Assembly: GCA_007922305.1 (NCBI GenBank)
Contig: ML677333.1
Span: 14,003,364 to 14,067,363 of the forward strand
Source of the DNA: Dermatemys mawii
Taxonomy: Eukaryota > Chordata > Testudines > Dermatemydidae
Length of the DNA: 64,000 bases
Reading direction: 5' to 3'
Of this stretch, positions 24,534 to 35,019 are shown one piece after another. Made by a program: the position numbers and the translations under genes. The notes beneath the pieces were generated by a model, which did no database searches, was not told the DNA's origin, and saw only the letters and a list, made by a program, of their open reading frames with translations. The first letter of the stretch is position 1. The number at the start of each line of letters is the position of its first letter.

Positions 24534-24862
24534 TGAGGCACCACCCCTTTGAAAATAATTGTAACTTTAATTGTCTTGATTGTGTTCCTTTCATGGCTTC
24601 CAACAAAAACAAATAGCACTAAATAGAATAGGATACACCTTCATTTGGGGCTTCCTACAAACTATATCCAACATACACACAACTTACAAAGTTAAATAAA
24701 GTAATAGATGAGGAAGATAAACTTGTCTGCACACTAAAGTCATATCACTTTAATTATTCTTGTATTAACAATAGCAGTACCATCCCCCTAGTGTTGATAC
24801 AATTATGTCTTATCTTATTCTTGTATGCAAAGGGGAACAAACTATAAAAATGCTTATACCGG

Positions 24863-26238
24863 TGTCACACTGTCTGGAGTGGCTCACGAGTGTGAGTGGT
24901 TAGCTGAGGACAATGTCAAAAACAGGGGAGACACCCCAAACTGGCAGTGTGTTCTACAATTAGATTTCACCAAGCCAGTAACAAAGGTGAACTCCTGGAT
25001 TACTGTAACAGCCTTACCATAGAATCACAGACAGTCCCCTTAGACTCTCCAGTCTATCTTGCCACCCAAACAAATTGGATTTAATCTTAAATTGTCACTT
25101 GCACCAAAAATCAGACCACATTCAGGTTGCTTCCAGTCCTAAGAGACCAATCACTTACCCCCAGGGCTATTGCCAGGTATTTTGCCACCTTAGGCAGCAA
25201 GCGCAGGACGGGGTGCCGGCGGCAGGATGTCCTAGTGGCCGCCGAGTTGTTGAGCTGCCGCCGAATTGTCGGCAGCGGGTCAGCAGCAGCTCTGAACGCC
25301 ACCGTGATTTCGGCGGCACGTCGGCAGACACTAAGACTGCTAACAAGCCGTTGAGCTGCCACTGAATTGCTGCTGAGGGGGGCAAAAAGCCGCCCTCCAG
25401 ATTCTGCTGCCCCAGGTGACTGCCTAGTTCACCTAATAGGTAGCACTGGCCCTACTTACCCCCAGATCAATTGGTACCCTAGATCTTACACCAAAGACGA
25501 TGCCTGTAGCCAATCCTGTCATACACTATCTATCTAAAGGTTTATTAACTAGGAAAAAGAAATGAGTTATTTACAGGTTAAATCAAGAAAACATACAGAC
25601 ACCAATGAGTTACCATCCAAATCCTAAGGGTGACTGGGTTGCAGTGATCTGCCAATTCAAAGTGTCTTTCAGGGCAGACCCAGGAGGCTGCCCTTGGGGT
25701 TCTGTGGCTTCAGTTTAGAATCTCTGGCCCTTCAGAGTTTGAAAAGATGCATTTTCTTATTGTCTGGGATTTTTATTCCATTGCCTGAGAGATCAAGATG
25801 ATGGGATGAGTTCACCTGCAGGTCTCTTCATGGGTGGTGAGTGAGCAACCAACAAAGTCCTTTTATCCTCTCATGTTCCACAATGATTTTCCTGGTGTCT
25901 ATAGGCCTTCTTTTGCTGGACAAGAGAACATTTCGTATGGCAAACTAGTATTTCACATTTGGTAGTGTTTCTCTCCTAACCTTGGGGGTTTAGAATTTCA
26001 GAGCAAACACTTAAATATTGCCATATAACATGGGATATAGATTAATGAGAGATTAATGCATGCAGCAACATACAAATATTTCATAGAATCTAAACACAAT
26101 ACATTGTTGTAAGACCAATTCCTATTTTGAGCAAACCTAACATACAGGTGACCTCGTTTGGTCTCCAGCTATGAGTTTGTCAGTTCTTAGCTGTCTACAG
26201 CCTGGGCAAGAGCTGGTATCTGGCTTGCCAGCATCACA
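24863..26238 (-). mobile_element. ERV LTR, contains an hAT MITE
   Basis: On the minus strand it begins TGTGATGCTGGCAAGCC and ends CCAGACAGTGTGACA (TG...CA). A TATA-type motif (GAGGATAAAAGGACTTT, plus-strand near 25857-25873) precedes an AATAAA polyadenylation signal (TTAATAAACCTTTAG, plus-strand near 25534-25548) by about 320 bp, the order expected for U3-R-U5. The motif CTAAAGGTTTATT is shared with the LTR at 45507-47290, so the two are related. Removing the MITE at 25162-25454 and one target copy leaves about 1.08 kb. No internal viral genes adjoin, so it is probably a solo LTR. Confidence 0.65.
25162..25454. mobile_element. hAT-type MITE, 293 bp, perfect 8-bp TSD
   Basis: Identical flanks CTTACCCC at 25154-25161 and 25455-25462. 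The ends are CAGGGCTATTGCCAGG at the left and GCACTGGCCCTA at the right (last base G to A). The interior is full of GCCGCCGAATTG-type blocks. A relative of the same size and layout lies at 60016-60311. It is inserted in the ERV LTR, so it is younger than that LTR. Confidence 0.88.
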
Positions 26239-26682
26239 ACTAATATAACTGTGCCACAATAGTGGTTGTACCAATATTTCAGTAAAATAAAATCACACTT
26301 CTAGCCAAAATAATTATGCCAGTACAAAAGAGTAATACTAGTAGAGCAGGCCTGAGAACTTGTTTACGTCACTCCACACACTCGACTACGGGGGTGTGAT
26401 TTGTAGAGTGCAACATATTGGTGCACTCTAACTCTCCAGTGTGGACCCTGCTGGTGCCCACTTAATGTTCCTTAGTGTGCACTGATGTCGCCATAGGTAA
26501 GGGAGTCAAGATACATATTCAAGTGAGTTTTGAAAACAGATGGACAGGCAATGAAGTAGAAAGATAGAGGAAGATGACAGACAGTTGATCAGGAGAAGGT
26601 TCTAGCACCAGTAGTGGTCAGATTGTGTAAAGGGGCAGAAGAGACTGGGCGCAAGAACAGAGATTGAGACAAAAGGCCAGAG

Positions 26683-26974
26683 GGTTATCTACACAGGGAC
26701 GCTCTGGAAAATTAATCCAATTAATTTGTACACTGGATTAGCTAAACCTCATTAAAACCCTGAGTAGGTGCTGATATCCAAAATTAAAGTGGCCTTAATT
26801 TGGTTTATCTTAATTCTCTTTGGAAGCGAATTAAACTAAACTGAACTGTGGCTACATTAATTCTGAATGAGGGCGTTCACACAGGAATTTAATGCAGTTT
26901 AAGTAACCCATTGCCGATTCACACCTTTTAGTTAACCCGGAAGGATTTTCCTGGATGTCAGTGTTGACAAGGCT
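26683..26974. mobile_element. Degenerate MITE
   Basis: The left edge GGTTATCTACACAGGG and right edge CAGTGTTGACAAGGCTA are imperfect inverted repeats. The interior has repeated TTAATT/TTTAATT motifs on both sides of the centre. Harbinger- or hAT-type origin cannot be separated from sequence alone. Confidence 0.4.
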
Positions 26975-27309
26975 AGAGAAAAATTACTGAACCAAAGACA
27001 CCACCTTGTATTGAGTGAAATACTGACAATATAACCCATGATTTTAGAATTCAGACCCATTTGGGCCATTTAGAACAAAGTTGGGAAAAATATGGTGTAA
27101 ATGTAGAAATATTTATGTCTGCAATATAGAACAATCTTGCATTGGCAGAAAGATGGGCTACGTAACATAAGATTCTTCCACTATCTCTAACTTCTGTGAT
27201 TCTATGTTACATTAAAACATAACAGAATTACCTTTTATTTTAATTCATTGTATTATATGCACATAGAGGTCTTCTATATTCCTATGGGTCATTTATCTTC
27301 TGTTCTTAC

Positions 27310-27520
27310 AGTGTATTTATATTTTCAGAGTGCTGCTCAAATCTTAACTAATTAATACTCAAAGCATCTCTGTGGGACAGGTAATTATTATCCCAGTTTT
27401 ACAGTGTGGAAAATAGAGTCACAGAACGGTTAAGTGATTTGCTTGAGGCCACAGAGAGACAGCCAAATCAGCAGCCAAGCTGCATTAAAGTTCAGGAAAC
27501 CCCAACTCTGAGTCCTTTGT
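27310..27520 (-). mobile_element. MIR-like SINE fragment
   Basis: Contains GTGGGACAGGTAATTATTAT followed by CCCAGTTTTACAG, then GGTTAAGTGATTTGCTTGAG, which is the reverse complement of a MIR-type core. Heavily diverged. Confidence 0.55.
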
Positions 27521-27607
27521 CCATTCTTTTAGAATATATTATTGTGTTGTCAAACACCACCTACCTGGAGTTTATGGTCCCTGACAGCCTCCTGCCTCAG
27601 AAGGAGT

Positions 27608-28096
27608 ACAGCAGAAAAGGATCTGGGGGTTATGGTGGATCACAAGCAAAATGAGAGTCAACAATGTAATATTTTTGCAAAAATAGTGAACATCATTCTG
27701 GAATTTATCTGCAGGAGTGTTGTAACCAAGACACGAGAAGTAATGCTTCCTCTCTACTCAGCACTAATAAGGCCTCAGCTAGAGTATTGTGTCCAGTTCT
27801 AAGCACCACACTTTGGTAAAGATGTGGACAATTTGGAGAAAGTCCAGAGGACAGCAACAAAGATGATTAGAGGTCTAGAAAACATAACCTATGGGGAAAG
27901 ATTGAAAAAATTGTGTTTGTTTAATCTAGAGAGGAGAAGACTGGAGGGGGAACATAACGGTTTTCAATTATATGACGGTTGTTATAAAGAAGTTGGTAAA
28001 TTGTTCTACTTCACCATTAAAGATGGGATAAGATGTAACCGGTTTAAATTGCAGCAAAGGAAACTTAGGTTAGACATTAGGAAAAATTTCTAATTA
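27608..28096 (+). mobile_element. CR1 LINE 3' part, first segment
   Basis: Part of the CR1 second reading frame and 3' region: GCACTAATAAGGCCTCAGCT, GAGTATTGTGTCCAGTTCTA, then a frame at 27824-28093 encoding a tail with YGERLKKLCLFNLERRRLEG, characteristic of the CR1 protein C-terminus. The segment stops at TA (28095-28096) where a pogo-type MITE is inserted, and resumes at 28534. Stops and frameshifts upstream show that it is dead. Confidence 0.8.
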
Positions 28097-28533
28097 CAGT
28101 GGAGCCCTGGTATAATCCGCCCCAGTATAATGCAAATTCAGATATAGCACAATTATACCGTGGCTCCCAAGACTGCAGGCGCTGCTGTTCTCTGTCCCCG
28201 GCAGGTGTGGCGGGCCGTGGTTTCCAGAGGAGCCGCAGCCCCCATGCCTGCCGGGACAGGGGACTCCGGGGCTGCAGGCGCCAGTGTTCCCTGCCCCTGG
28301 CAGGCGTGAGGCCGCAGCTTCCATAGAGAACTCCGGGGCTTCAGCCTGCAGCCCCGGAGTTCTCTGTGCTGGGCAGGCACAGGGCCATGGCTTCTCTTCC
28401 CTGTTGGGCAGTGAGGAGAGAAGCCGTGGCCCTGTGCCTGCTGGGGACAGAGAACCCGCTATAACGTGACACTGCATTTACCGCGATGGGCTTTCTTGGA
28501 TCACATTTGTTGTGTTATAGTGGGGCTCCACTC
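28097..28533. mobile_element. Pogo-type MITE, 437 bp, TA duplication
   Basis: The left end is CAGTGGAGCCCTGGTATAAT. The right end is GTTATAGTGGGGCTCCACTC, an inverted match. TA flanks both sides (28095-28096 and 28534-28535). The CR1 copy at 61878-61890 reads CTAATTATAAGGG without interruption, which gives the pre-insertion site. The interior is very GC-rich and folds: 28331-28370 is a perfect-arm hairpin (GAGAACTCCGGGGCT with AGCCCCGGAGTTCTC), and a second long hairpin spans about 28374-28442 (CAGGCACAGGGCCATGGC with its complement). No coding capacity. Confidence 0.88.
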
Positions 28534-28656
28534 TATAAGGGTAGTTAAGCACTGGAACAAATTATTTAGGGAGGACTGCAAATCTCTGTCACTGGAAGTT
28601 TTTAAGAACAGATCAGACAAACACCAGTCTGTGATAGTCAGTCTAGATAATACTTA
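28534..28656 (+). mobile_element. CR1 LINE 3' part, second segment
   Basis: Continues the CR1 of 27608-28096: AGTTAAGCACTGGAACAAAT, then TTTTTAAGAACAGATCAGAC and a diverged GATGGTCTAGATAATACTTA equivalent. It ends at TTA (28654-28656), where the Harbinger element starts. The normal CR1 3' terminus (GACCTC...ATTCTATG) is absent. Confidence 0.75.
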
Positions 28657-29019
28657 GGCCTGGTCTACACTACGAATTTATGTTGAATTTATCAATGTTA
28701 TATCGATATAACCATGTACCCGTCCTCACGACAATGCCATTTCGGTCAACTTAAAAGGCTCTTTAAATCGATTTCCATACTCCTCCCTGATGAGGGGAGT
28801 AGCGCTGAAATCGATGTTTCCAGGTCAAACTTGGGTTAGTGAGGATGCAAGTTGACGTTACTGGCCTCCAGGAGCTATCCCAGTGTGCTCCATTGTGACC
28901 GCTCTGGACAGCACTCTCAACGCGGATGCACTGGCCACTTAGACAGGAAAAGTCCTGGGAACTTTTGAATCTCATTTCCTCTTTGGCCAGTGTGCCGAGC
29001 TCTCCTGCACAGCTCACCA

Positions 29020-30697
29020 TGCAGAGCCCACCAGCAGAGGAGACCATGCAGTCCCAGAATCGCAAAAGAGCCCTAGCATGGACTGCAAAGGAGGTGCTGG
29101 ATCTGATTGACCTATGGGAAGATGAATCTGTGCTGGCAGAACTGCAATCCGAAAAAAGAAATGCCGATACATATGCCAAAGTCTCCAAGGGCCTGATGGA
29201 CAGGGGCCACAGCAGGGATGCACAACAGTGCCACGTTAAAATTAAGGAGCTTAGGCAAGCCTAGCAGAAAACCAAAGAAGCCAACGGACGCTCCAGGTCT
29301 CAGCCCAAGATGTGCCGCTATTACACAGGAGCTGCATGCGATTCTAGGGGGGGTACGCTACCAGTATCCCACCCATGTCCGTACACTCCACCAATAGGGT
29401 GATCATCAACATGGCAGATGATCTGGTGGAAGAGGAGGAGGAGGACGAGGCCAAGGATAGCACAGAACAGGCAACTGGAGACACCTTTCTCCCGAAAGCC
29501 AGGATCTATTTATCACCCTGGAGCCAGTAACCTCCCAACTCTCCCAAGATGGAGTCCCAGACGGACAGGCCATAGAAAGCATTTAACCCTGGTGAGTGTC
29601 CCTTGTTAAATGTATTACATGCTTGAAAAGCAACCGTTTTTTAATTATTACTGTGCCCTGAGGACTTGGGATGCAATCATGGACAGTGCTGCTACTGTCG
29701 GGAGAAGTCTATTAACGTATCTGGGGATGGAGCGTAAATCCTATAGGGACATCTGCATAAACCTGTCCTGGAGGTACTATAAAAGCCTGGCAGCATATGG
29801 TCCCGGTGTTTGCAACATCCATTCTTTAACTCTCTGTGTTATCCTCAGCAGAGTGATATCGTTGTGCTTGAAAGTAAGGGGACATAGAGAGGTGTCCGTT
29901 CCTAATAGGATATTTGCCTGCGTCTTAAAAGAAATCCTCCTTGCAGTTACCGGAGCAGGGGGAGAGGGAGAGTCTGGTTAGTTGGCAGGGTCTGGGATTG
30001 TTTGTTCCTGTCTCCTCAGACTGTGGTGGGGGAGGGATGCGTAGACGTGCTGTTCGTGTCTGGCTTGCAGGGATCTTCCCCGATTCCAGCCACGCGCTGC
30101 GGGGTGGGGTGCAACGCTCATCCCAGAGAACTGTTCTGTGAATTCTTTTTTTAAATACTACTCTCCCTTTTTTTCGTCCCACAGTTGCAAATGTTTCAAC
30201 CCTCATCCTGTCATCCACGTCTCACAGGCTTGCACAGATAAGACAGTGAAAAAAACATGTGCATGACGAAATGTTCACAGAGCTCATGCAGTCCTCCCAG
30301 ACTGAAAGAGCTGAGCTGAGCGCTTGGAGACAATCAGTGTTGGACTGCCAGAAAGTGATAAATGAGCAGGAGTAGAGAAGGGACGAGCAGGAGCAGAGAA
30401 GGAATGAACGGGAGCAAAGGAGGGATGAGCGAGATGAGAGAAGGCAGGAAGCAGTGCTCCGGCTACTGGTGGATCAAACTGACATGCTCCAGCATCTGGT
30501 GGAGCTGCAGGAAAGGCAACTGGAGCAAACGTTGCCACTGCAGCCTCTCTGTAACTGCCTCCCTCTTCCCCAAGTTCCCTAGCCTCATCACCCAGACTCT
30601 GAAGAATGCGGAGGGGAGGGGGAAGCTCCGGGCACCTAACCACTCCACCCCAGAGGAGTGCCCAAGCACCAGAAGGCTGGCATTCCCAACGCTGTGA
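29020..30697 (+). pseudogene. Harbinger Myb/SANT-like protein, pseudogene
   Basis: In Harbinger elements this accessory protein binds the transposon ends and helps bring the transposase to the nucleus (family knowledge). The start ATG at 29020 gives a Met-Gln-Ser-rich leader. Residues from RALAWTAKEVLDLIDLWEDE onward form the trihelix/Myb_DNA-bind_4-like domain, including the W..KEV..L...W pattern and a later KVSKGLMDRGHSRDAQQC motif. A TAG stop follows IKELRQA at 29262-29264; homologous-looking sequence continues in frame beyond it (an acidic Glu-run near 29430-29450) and then shifts frame. The distal Arg/Glu-rich part (repeated 'GAGCAGGAGC' units at 30362-30440) ends near RRLAFPTL at about 30697. 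Stops and frameshifts mean no full product. Confidence 0.7.
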
Positions 30698-30965
30698 ATT
30701 GTAGTGTGTTCTTGTGCTCCCCTCAAGCACCCTTTCCAGGGCTACCTTTGCAGCATTCCCCCCATTTCTGTGACTAGATAATAAAAAATATTTTCAAACA
30801 ACAATAACTTTATTGATTCTGCAAGCGCTGATCCAAGGTGGGAGGGCGGCAGGCTTAAAGTTAAGTGCAATGGACCAAGAGAAAGAAAATGAACAAGTAG
30901 AAATAAACAGAGCTTTCATACTGTAGCTTGGGTGGGTTTTCAAGAATCAGAAACAAACAGAAATG

Positions 30966-32209
30966 TCACACTGTAGACTGGCCAGTTATGAAACTGGTTA
31001 GCAAGGCTTCTCTGATGCGCACCACATCCTGCGGCACGCTTCTAGTCACCCTGGTTTCTGGCTGTGCGTAATCAACAGCCAGGTGATTTTCCTCAACCTC
31101 CCACCCTGCCATAAACGTTTCCCCCTTGCTGTCACAGAGATTGTGGAGCACGCAGCAAGCAGCAATAACAATGGGAATATTTCTTTCACTGAGGTCTGAA
31201 CGAGTCAGTAAGCTGCACCAGGGGCCCTTTAGACGCCCAAATGCACACTCTACCACCATTCTGCATTTGCTCAGCCTGTAGTTGAATGGCTCCTTACTAC
31301 TATCCAGGGTGCCTGTGTATGGCTTCATGAGACAGGACATTAAGGGGTAGGCTAGGTCCCCAAGGATAACAATCAGCATTTCAACATCTCCAACAGTAAT
31401 GTTTTAGTCTGGGAAGAAAGTCCCTTCCTGCAGCTGTTTAAAAAGACTAGCGTTCTTGAAGGCGCAAGCATCTTGAACCCTGCGCAACCATCCCAGCTGA
31501 TGCTGGTGAAACATCCCTTGTGATCAACCACTGCTTGCAGGACCATGGAAAAGTACCCCTTGTGGTTGACTTACTCGCAGCGCTTGGGGGTCTGGTGCCA
31601 GGATAGGGATATGAGTTCCGTCTATAGTCCCGCCACAGTTAGGGAACCCCATTGCAGCAAAGCTATCCGCTATGGCCTGCACATTTCCCAGAGTCACTAC
31701 CCTGGATAGCAGCAGTTCAATGATTTTATTGGCTACTTGCATCACTACAGCCCCCACTGTAGATTTAGCCACTCCAAATTGATTCCCAGCTGACTGGTAG
31801 CTGTCTGGCGTTGCAAGCTTCCAGAGGGTTATTGCCACTCGCTTCTGAACTGTGACGGCTGCTCTCATGTTGGTATTCTTGCAATTCAGGACAGGGGAAA
31901 GCAAGTCACAAAGTTCATATGCATACAAAAGTTCCTGAGCCACGAGGAATCATCTCAGACCTGTAGCACTGTGCGGTCCCACCAGTCAGTGCTTGTTTCC
32001 CGGGCCCAGAATCGCTGTTCCGTGGCATGAGCCTGCCCCATTGCCTCCAGGATCCCCAAGTTGCTGATGCCATTGTTTTTGGAGAGGTCTTGTGACTGTT
32101 CTGCCATCGCGTCCTCGCAGGGTTTTTCCACTTCCTACATAAACTGCACGATAATTCGTGAGCTATTTACAGTGCTCGTAACTGCTGCCATGAGCTGAGA
32201 GGGTTCCAT
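30966..32209 (-). pseudogene. HARBI1-like DDE transposase, pseudogene
   Basis: Catalyses cut-and-paste transposition of Harbinger elements. The probable start is the ATG at 32207-32209 (MEPSQLMAAV); a stop and a frameshift follow in the N-terminal part. The frame 31943-31524 holds a helix-turn-helix-like stretch (NQFGVAKSTVGAVV) and the first catalytic Asp in GGTIDGTHIPI. A frameshift near 31570 and a stop near 31406 separate this from 31379-30966, which carries the second Asp in ILGDLAYPL and the Glu in VVECAFGRLKG, so the DDE triad is still readable across frames. The C-terminal ACCVLHNLC motif is typical of the DDE_4 superfamily. The gene lies tail to tail with the Myb-like gene. It cannot be translated as one protein. 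Confidence 0.82.
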
Positions 32210-32390
32210 GCTTGCACTGCTGTGGCATCAGCATGGGCAATCCATGGAAAAGGGCAGAGTTGGCAGCGGAAGTGTTCGACGATGAAGAGAAAGACAAGAG
32301 AAGTGATGCCACACAGCGGGAGAAGTGATGCCATTCGGCAAGAGATGCTGATGCCACCATAATTTACATATTTACTGAACAATGAGAGGA

Positions 32391-32563
32391 CTCATAGACT
32401 CAGAAGGGACCATTATGATCATTTAGTCTGACCTCCTGCACAACACAGGCCACAATCTCACCCACAGATTTCTGCCCCAGATCCCTAAATGGTCCCCTCA
32501 TGAATTGAACTCACAACCCTGGGTTTAGCAGGCCAGTGCTCAAACCACTGACAAGCACATTTT
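32391..32563 (-). mobile_element. tRNA-derived SINE with CR1-like tail
   Basis: On the minus strand the unit starts with a tRNA-like head: TCAGTGGTTTGAGCACTGGC (A-box region), an anticodon-loop-like GCTAAACCC, then GGTTGTGAGTTCAATTC (B-box). A unique body follows, then a tail with GAGGTCAGACTAAATGATCA and GTCTATGAGTC, which resembles the CR1 3' end (compare 54100-54154). Pol III SINEs with CR1-type tails are known from turtles. The head is not a functional tRNA gene: there is no complete cloverleaf end and the B-box is altered. Confidence 0.68.
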
Positions 32564-34016
32564 TCCCAGCCTTAAAAATCAAAGCACAAAAGAATTCATT
32601 ATGTTATCATCTTTAACTAAAGAATTATCGGCAACCTCTGTAATAACTAGCATCAGCATTTTTATAAAATATATTCCACCAACCAGAGGAAGTGACTAAG
32701 ACCAACAATGGGGAACATCCATACTCAACAATCAATGAAGAGATTCAGTTTAGGATTTTGGTGATGATACACAATGCCCATGTGGTCCTTGACAGTTCTG
32801 TCTTCTTTGATATTACTCCAAATCTGAGGTTGGCTGGGTTATCCTTGTTTTCTGTCCTGGGGCTTTATCTGGGCCTTTTTGGTTCAGAGATCCTATATAT
32901 GTAGCTACTTCTCTAACTACCTCTGCTAAAGTACCCCAGTAACTGTCTTCAGAGGCAAGGTGTAAGGTCTCCTGGTTTGGGGCAATTCATCTTCAACCAT
33001 TTAATCCTCACTTCCCCCACAAGCGCTCTTGTTTTTGGGTGTTTTTTTCTGTCCTAGTAGATAAGCTGCTTCTCTTTGTGATTCCGAGCCCAGCTTCGTT
33101 TTCATTTAAGCATTTTGAAAAAGTTTTGTACAGCTGCCAGAATCATGGGGATGGCCTAGTTAAGTGAACAAATAAATAAATGTTGAGGAAAATTTAGCAC
33201 TAGGATTACAAGACCCATTGAATTAAATTAAATATTTTTTTGAATAAACTGAGTGTGCATATAACATGATGAAAATGAATGGGGATGTTTATTTGGACAT
33301 ACACTATTGTAAATCTCATGTATATTCATCTCTATTCCATTAATCCAAAGTGCTAAATCATCTGTTTCACACTGACTTCACTGGGAGCTTTCTTTAACTA
33401 AGCACTAAAGTTCAGATCATCCCCTCTGGGAGATGTTCATAGTGGACCCCAAAACTGTGCAAATGGGGCAAAAGCAGCTGTTGCATGAGGAAGGGGGGAA
33501 TGGTGCAGAAGCAGAATTATCCCCTTAATCCTCATGGAAGCACCTATGTGGCCTATATAATTTAACCCTTTAGGAGTGTATAGAAATTAATGTAAAAGTG
33601 AGGAAATTTCATAGAGAATTCTAAACTTTTTTTAAATGAGCCTGTAGAATTATATTGATACTATTTTGTATTAAATTCTATAAAATGGATTTTAAAAAAA
33701 TTTATTATTTTCTATTGAAGTCTATAAGAAAAGGTGTGTGGATCTGCAGTTGCAGGGCCAAAAAAAGGCCTATAGGGCTAGCATTATTGATATTATAAGA
33801 CCACATACTCTCTATAGGTGTCCCTCAGAAGCTTCAGGGATCTACACATGATATAATACCATTCGCTTGCAAAGAGCCCCTTTCTTCATATGAAAAATCC
33901 CCAGTGAAGGATTTCATCCAAGCAGAGACAGGGTTCCCATGATAACATGGCTCCAGAACATTCAATGATGTCATGAGGTCCTTCAAGGTGTCCAGTGTGT
34001 CTCTCTTCTTCCTTTC
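32564..34016. other. No gene or repeat recognised
   Basis: AT-rich, unique-looking sequence. Short homopolymer-rich stretches occur near 33630-33720. No protein hallmark. Confidence 0.45.
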
Positions 34017-34024
34017 TCCTAACG

Positions 34025-34444
34025 CAGGGGTGGCCAACCTCAGCCTGAGAAGGAGCCAGAATTTACCAATGTAAATTGCCAAAGAGCCACAGTGATACAT
34101 CAGCAGCCCCGGATCAGCCCTCTTCCCTCTGCTCCCAGCACCTCCCACCCACCAGCAGCCGTGCTAGTCAGCACCTCTCCTTCCCTCCCCATAAGCTGTT
34201 TCATGGCATGCAGGAGGCTCTGGGAGGAAGGGGGAATGATCGAGGGCATGGCCAGCTCAGGGGAGAGGGTGGAGTGGGGGCAGGGCTTGTGGCAGAGCAA
34301 GGGGTTGATCAGTGAGCACCCCCTGGCACACTGGAAAGTTGGCACCAGTAGCTCTAGCTCCAGAGTCAGTGCCTATACAAGGAGTGGCATATTAACTTCT
34401 GAAGAGTCACATGTGGCTGCAGAGCCACAGGTTGGCCACCCCTG
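34025..34444. mobile_element. hAT/Charlie-type MITE, 420 bp
   Basis: The TIRs CAGGGGTGGCCAACCT and AGGTTGGCCACCCCTG are perfect 16-bp inverted repeats. The flanks TCCTAACG (34017-34024) and TCCTAACC (34445-34452) match at 7 of 8. Subterminal GAGCCA/GAGCCACAG motifs repeat at both ends. The interior is GC-rich and gives spurious open frames. It is a relative of 156-432. Confidence 0.9.
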
Positions 34445-34452
34445 TCCTAACC

Positions 34453-35019
34453 CAACCAGAAACCATTTTATCAATAACTGGATGACTGAGGCTGCCCATG
34501 CCAATCATTTTTCAAGGATTTAACTGCCTGCCCCACAGGAGGACAATTTGTGAGATTTAAAACTAAAATTTGCAGTGGATTTTCATTTTTCACATGGACA
34601 GGAAGAATCAGCTCTGAGTAAGGGCTGCAGAATTTGACCTAGAGTTCCTCACCATACGCTAGAAAGGTTCTTCTGAGTATGAGCTACCCTGTTCATTATT
34701 TTTAGCTGGCCACCCTATATATCAACTTGAAAAATGACCCAAAGAACTCCCAATTGAAGGGGCAAATCCAGGAAACACTGTGCAGCTTCACCCAGCAGTA
34801 AGCTGTACCATGCTCCTGGCAGCATAGGCAAGACATAATTAGTAGAAGTGACAAATAGTGGGAAGGGGATGGAATTAGGAAGGGTGAGAGTTACACCAAT
34901 AAGATTGTGCAATTACTCAGTTTAGACAAATGTTCTTCTGGATGGTTTGGTTAATTCCTTTTATTTAGTGGATAATAGTTATAATACCTCTGCTTCTTGC
35001 AAGCATTGCAGAAGACAGC
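34453..35019. other. No gene or repeat recognised
   Basis: Ordinary non-coding sequence. Confidence 0.4.

Larger units (their letters stand above)
24717..26352. mobile_element. Probable MITE split by an ERV LTR
   Basis: The left part (24717-24862) starts near CTTGTCTGCACACTAAAG and runs to TGCTTATACCGG. The right part (26239-26352) runs from TAATATAACTGTGCCACA to GTAGAGCAGGCC. The two parts look like the halves of a fold-back MITE with repeated 'ataactgtg/ttataccgg' motifs. The LTR lies between them. No clean TSD was found for either unit, so this is tentative. Confidence 0.35.
28657..32362. mobile_element. PIF/Harbinger transposon, decayed, autonomous type
   Basis: Starts with the TIR GGCCTGGTCTACACTACG after a TTA target (28654-28656). 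It contains the two genes typical of animal Harbinger elements in convergent orientation: a Myb/SANT-like DNA-binding protein on the plus strand (29020-30697) and a DDE transposase on the minus strand (30966-32209). Both are broken. I found no matching right TIR; the transposon-like sequence fades near 32362 and a SINE follows, so the right end is probably deleted. The 24229-24533 MITE shares its TIR core. Confidence 0.75.

Noticed and set aside
25075..25385. Arg/Ala-rich frames of about 80-96 codons on both strands
   Set aside because: They arise from GCCGCCGAATTG-type repeats in the hAT MITE at 25162-25454.
28763..29188. Minus-strand 141-codon frame
   Set aside because: It is antisense to the Myb/SANT-like Harbinger gene, whose plus-strand frame carries the domain signature.
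30284..30730. Minus-strand 148-codon frame
   Set aside because: Antisense to the Arg/Glu-rich distal part of the Harbinger accessory gene; its Ala/Pro-rich residues reflect the repeated GAGCAGGAGC units.
32470..32563. Possible tRNA gene on the minus strand
   Set aside because: Only A/B-box-like parts are present and the sequence runs straight into a SINE body with CR1-like tail; the arms do not form a complete tRNA.
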